A stretch of DNA of 64,000 nucleotides from Solanum dulcamara. Its lineage: Eukaryota; Streptophyta; Magnoliopsida; Solanales; Solanaceae. The DNA lies in assembly GCF_947179165.1 (NCBI RefSeq), contig NC_077248.1, positions 14,856,256-14,920,255 of the forward strand, read 5' to 3'. The translations under genes were made by a program, and so were the position numbers. How positions within the stretch are numbered: the stretch's first letter is position 1; every line of letters begins with the position of its first letter. Positions 21,973 through 33,990 of this stretch are shown here, piece after piece. The notes under the pieces were generated by a model. The model did not search any database and was not told the origin of the DNA. It saw nothing but the letters and a program-made list of their open reading frames with translations.

Positions 21973-24296
21973 TGTACCACCCCCTAAAAACATTGTATAT
22001 GGTGTTCCAATTCTTAATAAAAATAATACTGCTTTTATATTTTGGATATAATATTTCATAGGATGGTCTAAATTAGGTGATTTAAATTTTTGAATAACTC
22101 CAACATCATTACCTACAACTTTTGTGAAGACCATAGCTTAATATCCGGAGGCTAAGTAGGTCAAATAAATTAATCTTTGCAAGTCCTACGGTTATGTCAA
22201 AATGGAGTATTTGTAGAAGAAAATCATATCTCATGGTAGGCTGATCCTATTTAGTTGATTCTAGAATGACATGAAAGGCGACTTCTAGTGCTACAATTCA
22301 TATGAATACACTAAATCCTAATTAAGAAGTTATCTTGTTCAAACGTAGCTTCGAAAAAGGGTATTCTGTAAAAAGAAGATTCATTTCACCAACCATAGAA
22401 GATCTAGATCCATTTGACATCACACATGACTTCAATAGTCCTCCATTTTATTTCACCCATGACATTACAATCTTTCATTAAATTTTTAGATTTTTCTTTA
22501 TGATTATTTTAATTATTGTTAGGTCCCTCCTTCACACCTATAAATACCCACCTTATTTCATCATTTTGTTCATCAAGATTTCTCAAGCAACTCTTCTCTC
22601 TATATACTTCTTTATTCATTCTCAAAATATAGTTTTAATTCTTAGTAGTGTAGAAATACTATTCCGGTGATTCATATACTCTGGGTAGTACATAAAACGC
22701 TTCGGCGAGGAGAAAAGAGTAGGATTCAAGAGTATTTATTAAGTCCTTCGATTCTGAGTAAATCTTCAGATTCCAGGTATGTAAGGCTTCAATGAGAGTA
22801 TTGCTTCTACTCTCATGCTTAAAATATTTTGATTATATGATAAATTATGTTTATTTTCTTTAACCTTTACTATACGGTATGTGGGTGTTCATAAATGGGT
22901 TCTTCCACCCATGTAGTCTAAAACTCTTTTAATTAAATATCTTGATTTCAAGTAATATTTTTTTATAGGTAATTCTTATTTCTATTTAATAGTATGATCA
23001 TGGTTAAATTACTGATTATTGGTCTATTTTGATGCAAAATGACTTCATATGTATGAATTAATGGTTTGCAAGTATTTTATCTATTTATCTCTTTAAAGGT
23101 GCTTGAAATTCATGATAAATTATTTAAAGCATAATTTTTAATTAATGGATTTTAAAGTATTTATGCATAATTTCATTTACATACATGTTTGAAAGTTGAA
23201 GTGATTTAAACCCACCTAGTTTTACTATATTTTCAATAAAGTTTGACTTGAAAGCTTTGACTCCAAATAAATGTTTATGAAAGCAATGTCTATGATAAAA
23301 AGGAAGTCTTATGAAATAAAAGAATGATGAAATGGTATGAATGATGGATTCTTGATGCAATAAGGACAATTCTTGCATATTTGAATTAACAAGGGTTTTA
23401 ATAAGCTATTCTACCAAATATGATGTTTTGAATTCTCAAACTATATGCTATGACTATTTTGAAGTATTAAATTATCACCGAATGGGTCATTGAGGTGGGA
23501 TTCGGTAAGGGAATACTTGTCTCATTAACTATGTGCCAACATAGGAGACCTTGTAAGCTTAGGCTAATGGATCCATGAAAGCCCTTAAAGTTAAAGTTGA
23601 AATGTAAAGTTGACAGAGTTCTACCCTAGGCAAGTAGACTCCCTGGACAATGTAGGGGGTTATGTTGGATTTCATGTAATAGGTCGCATGGTCTTAATAT
23701 CAGTTATAGTCAAATTCCCACAAGTAAATGTTTCAAATGCTATTTTCATGATTACTCATGTAGTATATATCCACATATATATGATTTAAATGATATCTAC
23801 TAGATTACTAATGCATGTACTCATTTATGTACTTTACCTTATAAATGTCTTAAATGTTTTTACATTCAAAGTACTAACACATACTCTTTTGTCTACTTGA
23901 TATCAACATATTGGGACCAGTGCTCCTCCTCGTTCTTCTCCACGTGGCTAGTTGAGATTTCGTTTGAAGGCTACTTTGGTGAGTTTCCATGTTTCGAAAA
24001 CACTACCCCTTTATCTTTCTAGTTTATGATATGTTCAGATCTTTAGACACTTTCTATGACATTTCTTTCTATTATGATTGAGTGTGAGTTAGGGACTTGT
24101 CTTAGCCTCGTTAAATCTAAAAGTTAGAGGTATTGTTGGACATATGTAAGTTGAAGATTTACTATTATGATTTCTGCTTGTTTATTTATTGTCATTATCT
24201 ATGAAAGGCTAAAAGAATGCTAAAAGACTTATTTGAGGTACTTTTAGGTTCCTTATTCGCTACATCACGTCGAGGCCTTAGGCTTGGGTCGTGATA
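21973..24296 (+). mobile_element. Solo LTR inserted in Tat1 integrase
   Basis: A 2324-bp sequence starting TGTACCACCCCCTAA and ending TCGTGATA (probably TCGTGACA with one C-to-T change) sits between GAGAT duplications. No interior, PBS or second LTR is present, so it is a solo LTR left by LTR-LTR recombination. Its first 0.85 kb resembles the LTR at 48193. A TATA box, TATAAATA, lies at 22539-22546 in TCACACCTATAAATACCCACC-type context, setting plus orientation. Open frames inside are short and unrecognised. Confidence 0.92.
22539..22546 (+). promoter_or_regulatory. TATA box in solo LTR
   Basis: TATAAATA lies about 570 bp into the LTR. The same motif and surroundings recur at 48761-48768 in the related LTR, which supports a conserved promoter. 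Confidence 0.6.
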
Positions 24297-24915
24297 GAGA
24301 TATGTGAGCAATTCAATATTACTCACCGAAATTCAACTGCTTATCGTCCTTAAATGAATGGAATCGTAGAAGCTGCCAACAAAAATATCAAAAATATCTT
24401 GAGAAAAATGATTGACAATCATAGAGGTTGGCACGAGATGTTACCATATGCGTTGCTAGGATAACGTACAACTGTCAGAACATCAATCGGAGCCACTCTA
24501 TACTTGCTAGTTTATGGAACAGAAGCCGTAATACCAGCCTAGGTTGAAATCCTTCGTTGAGAATTATCCAAGAAGATAAATTGAGTAATGCCAATTGGGT
24601 TCACAACCACATTGAACACCTAGCCTTGATTGATGAAAAGAGAATGACCATTGTCTGCCATGGTCAATTATATCAACAGAGAATGATCTGTGCTTTCAAA
24701 TGAGTAAGGCCTCGAACATTTAAAAAATGACAATTGGTCCTCAAAAGCATTTTCCCCATCAAGATGAGTACAAGGTAAAAGTTGCACCAAATTGGCAAGG
24801 ACCATACATGGTTCGTAAAGTGTTATACAGAGGTTCCTTGATCCTTTTAGAGATGGACGGTCAAGAATGGCCAAAACCAATCAACTCATATGCTATCAAG
24901 ACATACTATGTGTGA
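24297..24915 (+). pseudogene. Tat1 integrase, C-terminal part
   Basis: This continues the integrase core after the solo LTR. The catalytic Glu is present in IVEAANKNIKN, followed by MIDNHRGWHEMLPYALLG and ATLYLLVYGTEAV. The C-terminal domain contains HFPHQDEYKVKVAPNWQGP, then GPYMVRKVLYRGSLILLEMDG, ending at the TGA at 24913-24915. Stops interrupt the middle. The frame of the C-terminal 62 codons starts at 24727. Confidence 0.88.
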
Positions 24916-27900
24916 AGATTCAGAGTTTTCTTTTATCTCTTTTCCTTGTAGTCACATCATTTTCTTGTAATTACTTATAAGCATTAATATCCATATGTAA
25001 TGAACTACGTCTGATCTGAATTCTCGAGAATGAGATATGCAGGCAGCCTATGTCAGCATCGATCACCCCTTTATATATTTTCAATATCCCCTTTTGGTAT
25101 TCGAACTACGTCTGACCTGAATTCTCAAGAATGAGATACGTAGTTAGCCTATGTCGGCCTTGGTCATTTTCTTATTAAAATTTTCTATTTCTCATTTACC
25201 TACTAAGAGGGAAATTACGTTTGGCTTGATTCCTACCTCAATGGAATATGTAGGCTCCATAACATCTTGGTCGTATCTCCCATAAATTTTCTATTTATAA
25301 TGAAAATTGGGACAGAATTTTTGAGGGGGCTCAAAAAATTTAAAAAGATCTTTCTCTAAAAAAGTCAAGACTGAAGTTGCATCAGAAAAAGCAACTAGGA
25401 CAGAATTTTTGAGAGGGTCTCAAAATTTTTATAAATCTCCTCTTAATAGTTTGAGATTTATCAAGACATCTAACTGGAATAGAAATATTTGAGGATGACC
25501 TCAAAATTTTTATCAAGCATCATCATAAGATCTTAAGTCAACTTCAAAAAGTTGAAGCTAACTTCAAATGCTTCCCAGCATCATCAAAAGGTTTTAGTCA
25601 ACTTCAAAAGTTAACGACTAGCTTCAAATAATTTCCAGCATTATTATAAGTTCAATGTCAACCTCAACAATCTCCAGCACCATTAAAATTCAGAGTCAAT
25701 TACAAAAATTTCTAGCTATGTTAGAACTTTCCAGCTTCAACACTCAAGGATCCTCAGAATTCTCCTAACCAACTATCAGACATGCTTAAAGCTTTGAACC
25801 AAGACGTGCAAGCATCTATAATTACGTCAAATTGTATTTTCCAGCATCAAACATGTTTGATGGGTATACATAAGCTCCATCAAATACCAAAGAGGGTTTG
25901 TAGTGCAACTAGCCAAATATCGGCTATCATGCCAAAAATCAATCAAATATCAGAATTTGAAGAATATCGATCATCATCCTATCAATGGAGTAGCATCATC
26001 CTACCATTATAGCAACATCATCCTATGAATAGGGAAGTCGTCCAACCAATGGATCAACATATATCCTACAAATGGATCATCATCGTCCTACCGATGAATC
26101 AACATATATCCTACCAATGGATCATTATCCTATTGATGGATCAAATTATATCTTATTAGTGGATCAACACCATCCTACCGATGGATCAACTTACATCTTA
26201 TCAATGGATTAACGTTCCAATCGATAAACCAACATCGTCCTATCGATGGAGCATCATCATGTTATCCATGAATCATCATCATTCCTACTAATGAAGCATC
26301 ATTATCCTATCAATAAGACATCATCATCATTACATATTTCAATTGCCAAGAGGGCCATCCATATCATATTATCAGAGGTGGTAATATCATTACTAATAGG
26401 GTCATTTACATTATATTATCGAAAGTGGTAATATCATTTTTCAAGAAGGCCATTTATATTATATTACTGGAAGTGAAGATATCATTTGCCAAGAGGGCCA
26501 TTCATAATATATTACCAAAGGTGGTGATGCCAATTGCCGAGAGGAAAATTATCATATTAGTTACCAATATGGCCATTCATATTACATTACCCGAAGTGGT
26601 GATATCATTTGCCAAGAGGGTCATTCATACTATATTACTAAAAGTAGTGATATCATTTGCTAAGAAAGTCATTAATATTATATTACCAGAAGTGGCGATA
26701 TCATTTGCTAAGAAGGCCACTCATACTATATTACCGAAAGTGGTGATATCATTTCCCAAAAAGGCCATTCATATTATATTACTAAAAGTGGTGATATCAT
26801 TTGTCTGTAGGTCATTCATTTTATATTACCGGTGGTGGTGATATCATTTACCAAGAAAACCATTCATATTATATTACCGGAAGTGGTGATATTATTTGCC
26901 AAAAGAACCATTCATATTATATAATCAAAATTGGTCATATCATTTGCTAAGAAGGTCATTATCATATTATTGCCAAGAGGACCATTATCTATCATTACAA
27001 AGAGGACTATCATCATATCATTGCCGAAAGGTCATCGTCATTATCATATCATTACCAAGAGGGAAATTATCATATCATTATTTAGAGGGTCATCATCATC
27101 ATGATATCATTTGTCGAGAGGGTCAATATCATATTATTTCTAAGAGGGCCATTATCATATCATTTCCAAAAGAGTTATCATCATCCTACTACATTACCAA
27201 GAACCATCGTTATGTTGAATTATATAAAATCATTATATATTGCATCAGAACAGAAGGAGACTGATGTTCAAGAAATATATTATACATCATCTCAATTTTG
27301 GAAGTATATCTTGTTTGCTCTACGTTAGAACAAGAGGAGGCTGGCGTGCTGACATAGTAAAGACATTACTTTTCTATTTTAATTACGATTTCTAGTAATG
27401 ATTTTTATTATAGTAATTGTCGAGAGCATTCAAGAGGATGAATTCTCAAACAAACCATAAGTGCAGACGACATCAAAAAAGATGCAGTGCAACATGAAAC
27501 TTTTTATTAGCAGCAAATTGGGACATAGTCTGAAGAAGAGTATCAAACTCTTAGGACACGAGTTGCAGAGCGACTTCTACCAAAATAAAACCACACCCCT
27601 ATCAAAAGGCATGCGGGCATTTCTTTGATTTTGTCAATTTCAATTTCACATCTGGAAAACTTTAGTTGTCACTGGAAGCAACTTTTCAATCTGAGTGACA
27701 ATGCACCAAGAGCTTTGAAATTGTCTGTGTAAGTTATTAATTATTGGTGTGAAGAGCGCCATATTCATGGAAAAGAGGTTGCATACCTTTTTTTTAATAC
27801 TCAATTTACTCGCCACTCCTCCCAATCGAAGGCTATCTTAGCATAAGAGATTTTCTTTTCAATTGATTGAGTCAAACTACAAGCAGTCTGATTTCTATGT

Positions 27901-28227
27901 CTAGGGATATGTAGGAGTTCTCTATGTGGAAACTCGAATGAACTCCAACAAACCTCTCCTCATTCTATTCCCAAGCTTTTTGATCTCTCCGTAATTCGAC
28001 TTTGAGATGGAATTTTGACTTCTTTAAACTCGTGCGTCAAATCAAGCATCTCTATAAATGGTCCAAATTCTCATATAGCCTGTGATATATAGGAAACCCA
28101 ATACTAGGGCCCGACCATAATTTCCAAAGTCACTACCAGAATCCCTTTCAGAAAGATGAAGATGTGGTTTGTCAAAATTGTATTTGTCAATTTTCTTTGC
28201 CCAAGACCTTTTTCATTGACCTGATCC
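24916..28227 (+). other. Tat1 3' UTR with several tandem-repeat blocks
   Basis: This 3.3-kb non-coding region separates the integrase stop from the purine tract. It starts with about 100-bp repeats containing AACTACGTCTGA and ending in GTAGGCAGCCTATGTC-like sequence (25000-25260). Then come about 85-bp repeats around GACAGAATTTTTGAGGG (25310-25510), CTTCAAA/CCAGCATCATC repeats (25540-25760), a block with CCTAC(C/A)AATGGATCAACAT (25970-26290), and a 48-bp repeat block (26333-26960). The remainder, about 27330-28227, is unique sequence. Long repeat-bearing 3' UTRs are known in Ogre elements. Confidence 0.8.
26333..26960 (+). repeat. 48-bp tandem repeats in the Tat1 3' UTR
   Basis: About a dozen imperfect units of about 48 bp contain GGCCATTCATATTATATTAC followed by GAAGTGGTGATATCATTTGC. 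Steps of about 48 bp are seen at 26596, 26644, 26691, 26740, 26788, 26836, 26884 and 26932. Looser variants with CATTATCATATCATT continue to about 27180. Because 48 is a multiple of three, the block stays open in one frame without being coding. Confidence 0.88.
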
Positions 28228-28242
28228 AAAGAAAGGGACAGT
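28228..28242 (+). promoter_or_regulatory. Tat1 polypurine tract
   Basis: AAAGAAAGGGACAGT directly precedes the LTR terminus TGTTGATACCC at 28243. The equivalent in Tat2 is AAAGAGGGATAGT at 45493-45505. Confidence 0.85.
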
Positions 28243-28393
28243 TGTTGATACCCAATTTTGACCCTGTACAACATAAATTGGTTATCAATGTTCTTCAATT
28301 TTAAATAACATGAAGTGATTACTTTTAAAAAATTCAAAAATAAATATTTTAAAGTTGTTTTAAAGTAATTTTGTCATTTTTATAATTTTTGAA

Positions 28394-28430
<37 letters not shown>

Positions 28431-28724
28431 TTCATGCATATAATTATTAAATTTATAAATATTCAAAAATCATCTCAAAAAGATTTTATTTTTAAATAAC
28501 TATTTCGTAAAGTAGTAGTTTATATTTTTGAATTAATTAGTTTAATTAAGTTAATTAATTTACTTTGTTAGAATTAAGAAGTTTGCTGATTAATTAGTGT
28601 TAATTTATTTCATTTAAATTCTAGTTCACTAATTAATTTCAATTGGCTAATTTCTTAATTACAATCCTAGCCACTTTTGGACTCTTTTTCCTTTCAATTT
28701 TAGCCTTTCCAACAACAACACCAC
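28243..28724 (+). repeat. Tat1 3' LTR, first part
   Basis: Begins TGTTGATACCCAATTTTGACC, which matches the inverted terminus of the solo LTR at 41734 and resembles the Tat2 LTR at 45506. It includes a 32-bp (AT)n run at 28396-28427. It is interrupted at 28725 by a solo LTR of another family and continues at 31077. Confidence 0.87.
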
Positions 28725-31081
28725 TGTTATTCCCCAAAAAATTTTAAGCTAAGACCCAAGCCATTCTTCTTATGCGTATAGGCCCGAACCCAATAACTTC
28801 TAATTGTATATATGTTTTAGGAAAAATTCTTAAGTATTTGAAATATATTAGAGTGAGTTAGGGTTATAAGGAGCCTCTAGTACTAAGTCGAGTTCAAAGA
28901 TCCTTTTCCGATTGAGTTTTTGTATAAGATCATATGAGGGTCGACTTCAAATGACTATATCTCTCAGAATATTAAGAGTTATATATTCCATGACCTATCA
29001 AATTAAATATCTATATTTCCTCTTTCCAACTCCACCAAGTGCCTCATTTGCAGTTCGCAGTTGAAAGTTTTGGTCGTTTTACTGAAGAGTGTACGAATAG
29101 GATAGTTAGGCGAGTTGACTAGCCATTTTGGCGACTTGCTGAATAGTTATGCGAGACCCAATTTAGCTCGCCAAATGGATCCAAAATCCTTCAGAAACTA
29201 TTATTTTAGGTGAGTTAAAGCCCCTTTGGGCGACTCGCCAAATGGATCAGCGAAGAGACCTCCAGCTCGCCGATTTGGCAGAGGAGACTCATTAAAATGT
29301 CATTTTTTTTTAATTTTTATGGTTTTCTTATATTCACAGAAGGATACTCTTGAACTTTTACCCTCAATTAACTTCCCTAGATCTACTTTATAGTATTATA
29401 ACCTCCCTATTCATTCTAAACCCACATATAAATAAAAATTTACACGTTCTAAATTATTTCAAGAGGAGAAAAAGCTACAGTTCCAAGAACATTCATCGAG
29501 TTCTTCAAAGTTCTTCAAGAATCTAATTCTTCCAAGTATGTAAGGCTAAACTAAAGAATGGATATTGTTCTTCCATGTGCTCCATGTTGTGATAGGTTGA
29601 TTTATGAATGAAAATCCCTATGATTGTGTTTCTTGAGAATTTTCCTTAAACTCAACATATTTTTACATAATATTACATAATTGATGTTTTATATGAACTT
29701 GTTTCATGAACAAATAATTTTTTGACTATTTACTTCATAAACCCTCATGATATTTTAACTAATATTGGATGTACATGACTAAGAATTGAGTCTAGAGCCT
29801 TGAACTTGTGAATGTATGATTGTGATTGGGATGTGAGCTTGATGATAGTCTTGATGAAACTTGATAGTCTTTGTATCTTCATTATTGAACTCAATTTAAT
29901 GGTCTTAATAAATGTTACCATAAATTATTGTCTCAACTACTCATAAATGAATGATTTGGGAATGATTGGAAGATTGATTGGTCGAAAGGATTGATTGGAT
30001 AGAACTGATGAACTGATAAAAATCTATATGAGACTTGTTGATTTGTTTGATTGGAATTGATTGTCTTATGTGCATTGAGTCTTGATATGAGTATCGATCA
30101 CCAAATTGGGTAAGAGTAAGTAATAACTCGAACCCAATAACTACGTAGCCAGTGTAGGAGAGGATTTAACCGTTAAAGTTGGATGTTTCCCTTTATTTTA
30201 ATGTCCTAAAAAGACAGGACTTGATTGCTTGATTGAATCCTTAATTGGATGATTTGTCCTTTACCCTGGAAAAGTACTAGACGGTTGTGTCAATAGCAAT
30301 AGACTTGTTGTATGGTCACTAGCTCATAAATGATTGTTGTCGGATAAGAGAAACTCTTCTATATAGGTCTTGATAGTACTCTGATTTGATTGGATTGGAT
30401 TTGATTGTGTATGATTGGTCTCTATCTAAACCTTACTCTTGCTTTAGACTTATGACATCCTCATTGAATTCCTTATCTTTATGATTTAAGATATCTGAAT
30501 TGGTATTATTCTACCTTGATGCATGTTTCACTCTGTCATATTACATACTCGTACATTCCACGTACTGACGTCTATTTGGACTTGCATTATTTAATGATGC
30601 AGAGATAGGTTTAAGAGATCATCAACAGGTGCACCGTTGAGGATCTGTTCACACTTATCTATTGGTGAGTCCTCCCCTACATTCTGAGAATACCACTTAT
30701 GTTATTCTTGCATTGAGTTTAATCTTTTTATTCTGATTTAAGGTAGCCATGAACCTGTCATTGACACCAATTAGATGATAGTGATAGAGGCTTCATAGAC
30801 TAGATAGAGATGGGTTGATTGAGTATTTTTATTCCTTGAATTATTCTTGTTAGACTATTCTCATGACATAGATTGGAGTTTGATTTGTTGGTCTATGGCC
30901 TTTCTTCCTTAAATTAGAGTGTTGATTGGAATTTCCCACCTAATTGTCTTTTTATTTTAAGTCTTTCGCTGATTGAATGAACGAAAAAATGTGTGATCAG
31001 GCAAGTGGTTTGCTTGAAAGCTAGTAATGGTTTTTGAGTACCGGCCAAGTCTAGGGTACCCTCTCGGGGTGTGGAAACCAC
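28720..31081. repeat. TSD ACCAC flanking the second solo LTR
   Basis: ACCAC lies at 28720-28724 and again at 31077-31081, at the edges of the inserted sequence. The termini inside are degenerate but alignable to TGTGACACCCC and GGGGCGTGACA. Confidence 0.75.
28725..31076 (+). mobile_element. Solo LTR nested in the Tat1 3' LTR (Tekay/LARD-related)
   Basis: This 2352-bp insert begins TGTTATTCCCC and ends CTCTCGGGGTGTGGAA. Its interior aligns with the reverse complement of the LARD-like LTRs: the AGTATTTGAAATATATTAG and AAGTCGAG region near 28830-28900, GGTAGCCATGAACCTGTCATTG near 30745, and CGGCCAAGTCTAGGGTACCC near 31042. The termini are more degenerate than those of the 8-16 kb element, so this is an older insertion of the same broad family, in plus orientation. 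Confidence 0.85.
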
Positions 31082-32800
31082 TACAACACAAACCAATCTC
31101 CTCACTACATCTATCCAATTTCTTAATATAACACTACAACAATATCCCATTCCTTTAAATTTCCAGTAACATTACAATACAACAAATAATTCCACCAACC
31201 CACTGGCCCACCACTTTAATCTCAATTTTATAATTTCCTATAACAACAAAATATACTCCTAATTTCTAGTAAACACCAATAATTTCACCAACCTACTGGC
31301 CCACTACTTTAATCTCAATTTTCTAATTTCCCATACCTACATAATATACTTCTAATTTCCAGCAAACATCAATAATTCAACCAACCCAACCGTCCCTACC
31401 ATTCCCATTTCCTACAATACACAACAATATCAATTTTCTTCTGCAACAAAACCCTATTCCATTTACCATTTCCATTCATTTTCACCATCCTTAATTCCCA
31501 TAGCTTCAACATCATACTCATCTACACCCACATACATCCACCTCTTCATGTGTCCTCCTCGGCGTCTCCCTCAATTTTCTGACAATAACAGATTATTTTT
31601 CCTCTCTCCATCTATGAAATCCTGAGATTTAAGAAGCCTTATTGTTGACTTTGGTTCATATTTCCTTGCCTAAATCTAATTCGAATCAGAATTCATCTAA
31701 ATCAATTTTAGATTTTTAGAGATATATTTTCATCTCCTTTGACTTTTATAAAATCTGATCATTCTTTCTCTCTCAAATGACTCATTTTCAAATTCAAATC
31801 AACTATTTTGGCTATAAATATCGGCACTTATTTTCATTGAAAGAACTATTAAAAGAATCATTTAAAATACAGAGTATTTAATAATCATTTTAAAGAGGGA
31901 TTAAGATTAAGAGTTCGAGTTTTGGTAGTGAGAACAATGTTTTTTACGAAATCAAACCCACGAAGGTTTGAGCCTCAGATCTTGAGTTTTCTTTCAATTC
32001 TTTGCTTTTTTTTGTGGTGAGGAGTTCATCGTCTTTAAATAAGTCGTCTTGGTTCGCTACGCAAAAGGAGTTAATGCTTTGTTTCTTGTCTTATTTTTAT
32101 CATTTGTTTTAGCTTAACAAATATGTGAATATATGTAAATCATATCTTAATTTCTGTCTAAACACGAAGAAATTATGATTTAGGATTGTCTTGGCATGTT
32201 AGTATGATTATTTTATAGGTATATATTTTGAATGGTTTCATTGGGTCATTATAGATGATTTACTGTTCTTATTAGCTAATTAGCTTCTTTTTTTGCCTTA
32301 AACAATCCATTTCTATGTGCATGAATAATAGGGCAAATACTTTTGTTTAGCATTGAATGGTTATCAGAACTTATTTCAATTTACTATTTTAAATACGTCT
32401 TACTTCTGTTAACGCATAATTCATGAATATTTGGTTTAATTCCCTACTGCTACTTCTATCTTAAGTTTAAATTGATGAAATTGTAGAAAGTTATTAATTT
32501 TCATTTTTTTTGCTAATATGTGAATCCAACGTGGAGGAGTCCAAATTGAACTCCTATATCCTCATTGCATTTCTGATGGATTTGACAAACTCAACGTCCC
32601 TTTATCGAGACTGCCTTGCCATTCAAATGGGGAAAATAAGCCAACATAGGTCCCAAAAGCTAATATACAACCAATATACACTGAGAAATAGTGTATATAT
32701 AATCGATATAGAAAGATGAAATTGGGCTCAAGGCCCAAAAGCATATGCAGCAGCAGTCCAAATGCATTATTGATAAAAGTGGGATGAAATCCATTTATTT
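31077..32800 (+). repeat. Tat1 3' LTR, second part, truncated
   Basis: The Tat LTR resumes after the solo LTR. It includes a TATA box TATAAATA at 31813-31820, and an AAACCCACGAAGGTTTGAG stretch near 31964 that matches the solo LTR near 41150 in reverse orientation. Its end, near GGGCTCAAGGCCCAAAAGC at 32722, corresponds to a point about 600 bp before the end of the complete LTR copy. The last about 600 bp are missing and Tat2 RT sequence follows. Confidence 0.78.
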
Positions 32801-32819
32801 GCAGTAGACCATTTATTTA

Positions 32820-33460
32820 GAATTAGGACAGGTTTGGATCTTTCAAAGATAAAGGCTACTCAAGATTTGTCTCCTCCAAAAAGTCAGAAGGATGTAATGA
32901 GTTTTCTTGGACATCTCAATTACATTAGCTAATTTATTGCACAATCAATTATAATTTGTGAGCCAATCTTCAAGTTGTTGAAGAAAGATGCTTCTACCAA
33001 ATGGATAGAGGATTGTCAGCGAGCTTTTGATAGAATCAAAGAGTATTTATCTAGTCCGCCTGTCTTGATGCCTCTAGAACCTGGAAGACCATTGTTGCTA
33101 TATTTGTCTATGTCGGAGAATGCATTTGGATGAGTGTTAGGACAACATGATAAAATTGGAAAGAAGGAGTTGGATATATATTACTTGAGTAAAAAGCTCA
33201 CACCTTATGAAGTCTGGTACACTTTATTGGAATGCACTTGTTGTGCCTTAGCTTGGGTTGCACAAATGTTAAGACATTACTTGTGTGAGTATACCACTTT
33301 TCTAGTCTCAAGAATGAATCCCCTCAAGTATATCTTTCAGCAGCCTATGCCTACAAAAAATTTGGTGAAGTGACAAATTTTTCTTAGTGAATTTAACATT
33401 ATTTATGTCACTCAAAAGGCCATTAAAGGACAAACACTAACTGATCATCTTATTGGAAAC
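32820..33460 (+). pseudogene. Tat2 RT thumb and RNase H
   Basis: This begins at the sequence for GLDLSKIKATQDLSPPKSQ, which is the end of the RT domain, then FLGHLNYIS and the RNase H with PLLLYLSMSENAFG, IYYLSKKLTPYE, LLECTCCALAWV and SRMNPLKYIFQQPM. A stop follows FLGHLNYIS (about 32930) and another follows NAFG at 33131-33133. The catalytic RT box is missing through truncation. Confidence 0.88.
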
Positions 33461-33990
33461 CCTGTAGACAAAGATTATAAACCTCTTAAAACTTATTTTC
33501 CAGATGAAGAGGTTTTATTTATTGGAGAGGATATTTCAAAGGAATATCCAGGGTGGAGAATGTTTTTTGATGGTGTTGCGAACTCCAAAGGAGTCGGTAC
33601 TGGGGCAGTGCTAGTCTCATAATCAGGTCAACATTATCCGGTCTCAGCAAAGTTCAAGTTCTTATGCACTAACAATATGGCAGAATATGAGGCTTCTATT
33701 CTCAGATTCAAAATGGTTGTTGATATGAACATACAAGAATTGTTGATTATAAGTGACTCGAACTTATTGATTCATCAATACAATGCGAATAAAGCACCAA
33801 AAATGTGAAAATACTCCCCTTTTTTGCAATGTGTGAGGGACTTGTGCAAGAACTTTGTCAAGATAGAATTCATGCATATTCTTATAGCTCAGAATGAGTT
33901 TGCAGATGCTTTGGCAACCCTGTCTTCTATGATTCAATATCCAGAAAGGAATTACATATTTTCGATCAAGATTAATATGCAAGATCAACC
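33461..33990 (+). pseudogene. Tat2 second RNase H (aRNH)
   Basis: The extra RNase H characteristic of the lineage retains its acidic positions: Asp in MFFDGVANSKG, Glu in AEYEASIL, Asp in ISDSNLLIHQ and Asp in NEFADALATLSS. Two stops interrupt it, near 33620 and 33806. The upstream DEEVLFIGEDISKEYPGWR tether is intact. Confidence 0.88.

Larger units (their letters stand above)
21968..24301. repeat. TSD GAGAT flanking a solo LTR
   Basis: GAGAT at 21968-21972 and again at 24297-24301 flanks the inserted LTR. Removing the insert and one copy restores a continuous integrase reading frame with the same residues as Tat2 at about 34650-34700, confirming the duplication. Confidence 0.93.
19131..32800 (+). 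mobile_element. Tat/Ogre-lineage Ty3/gypsy element (Tat1), 5'-truncated, host of two solo LTRs
   Basis: Plus-strand remains of RT, RNase H, an additional archaeal-type RNase H and integrase are followed by a long 3' UTR with tandem repeats, a purine tract and a 3' LTR. The extra RNase H between RNase H and integrase and the repeat-rich 3' UTR are hallmarks of the Tat lineage. The gag, protease and 5' LTR are absent. Solo LTRs occupy 21973-24296 and 28725-31076. The 3' LTR ends abruptly where Tat2 coding sequence begins at about 32800. Confidence 0.88.

Noticed and set aside
26333..26960. Regular spacing reminiscent of a CRISPR array
   Set aside because: The units are adjacent and degenerate along their whole length with no distinct spacers, and lie in a plant retrotransposon 3' UTR.
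26246..27328. Open frames of 61 to 138 codons with repeated Ile/Leu/Ser-rich sequence
   Set aside because: They are translations of the 48-bp tandem repeats. Because 48 is divisible by three, one frame stays open without being coding.
28396..28427. (AT)n run as an origin or matrix-attachment signal
   Set aside because: It is a simple microsatellite in an AT-rich LTR with nothing else to support a function.
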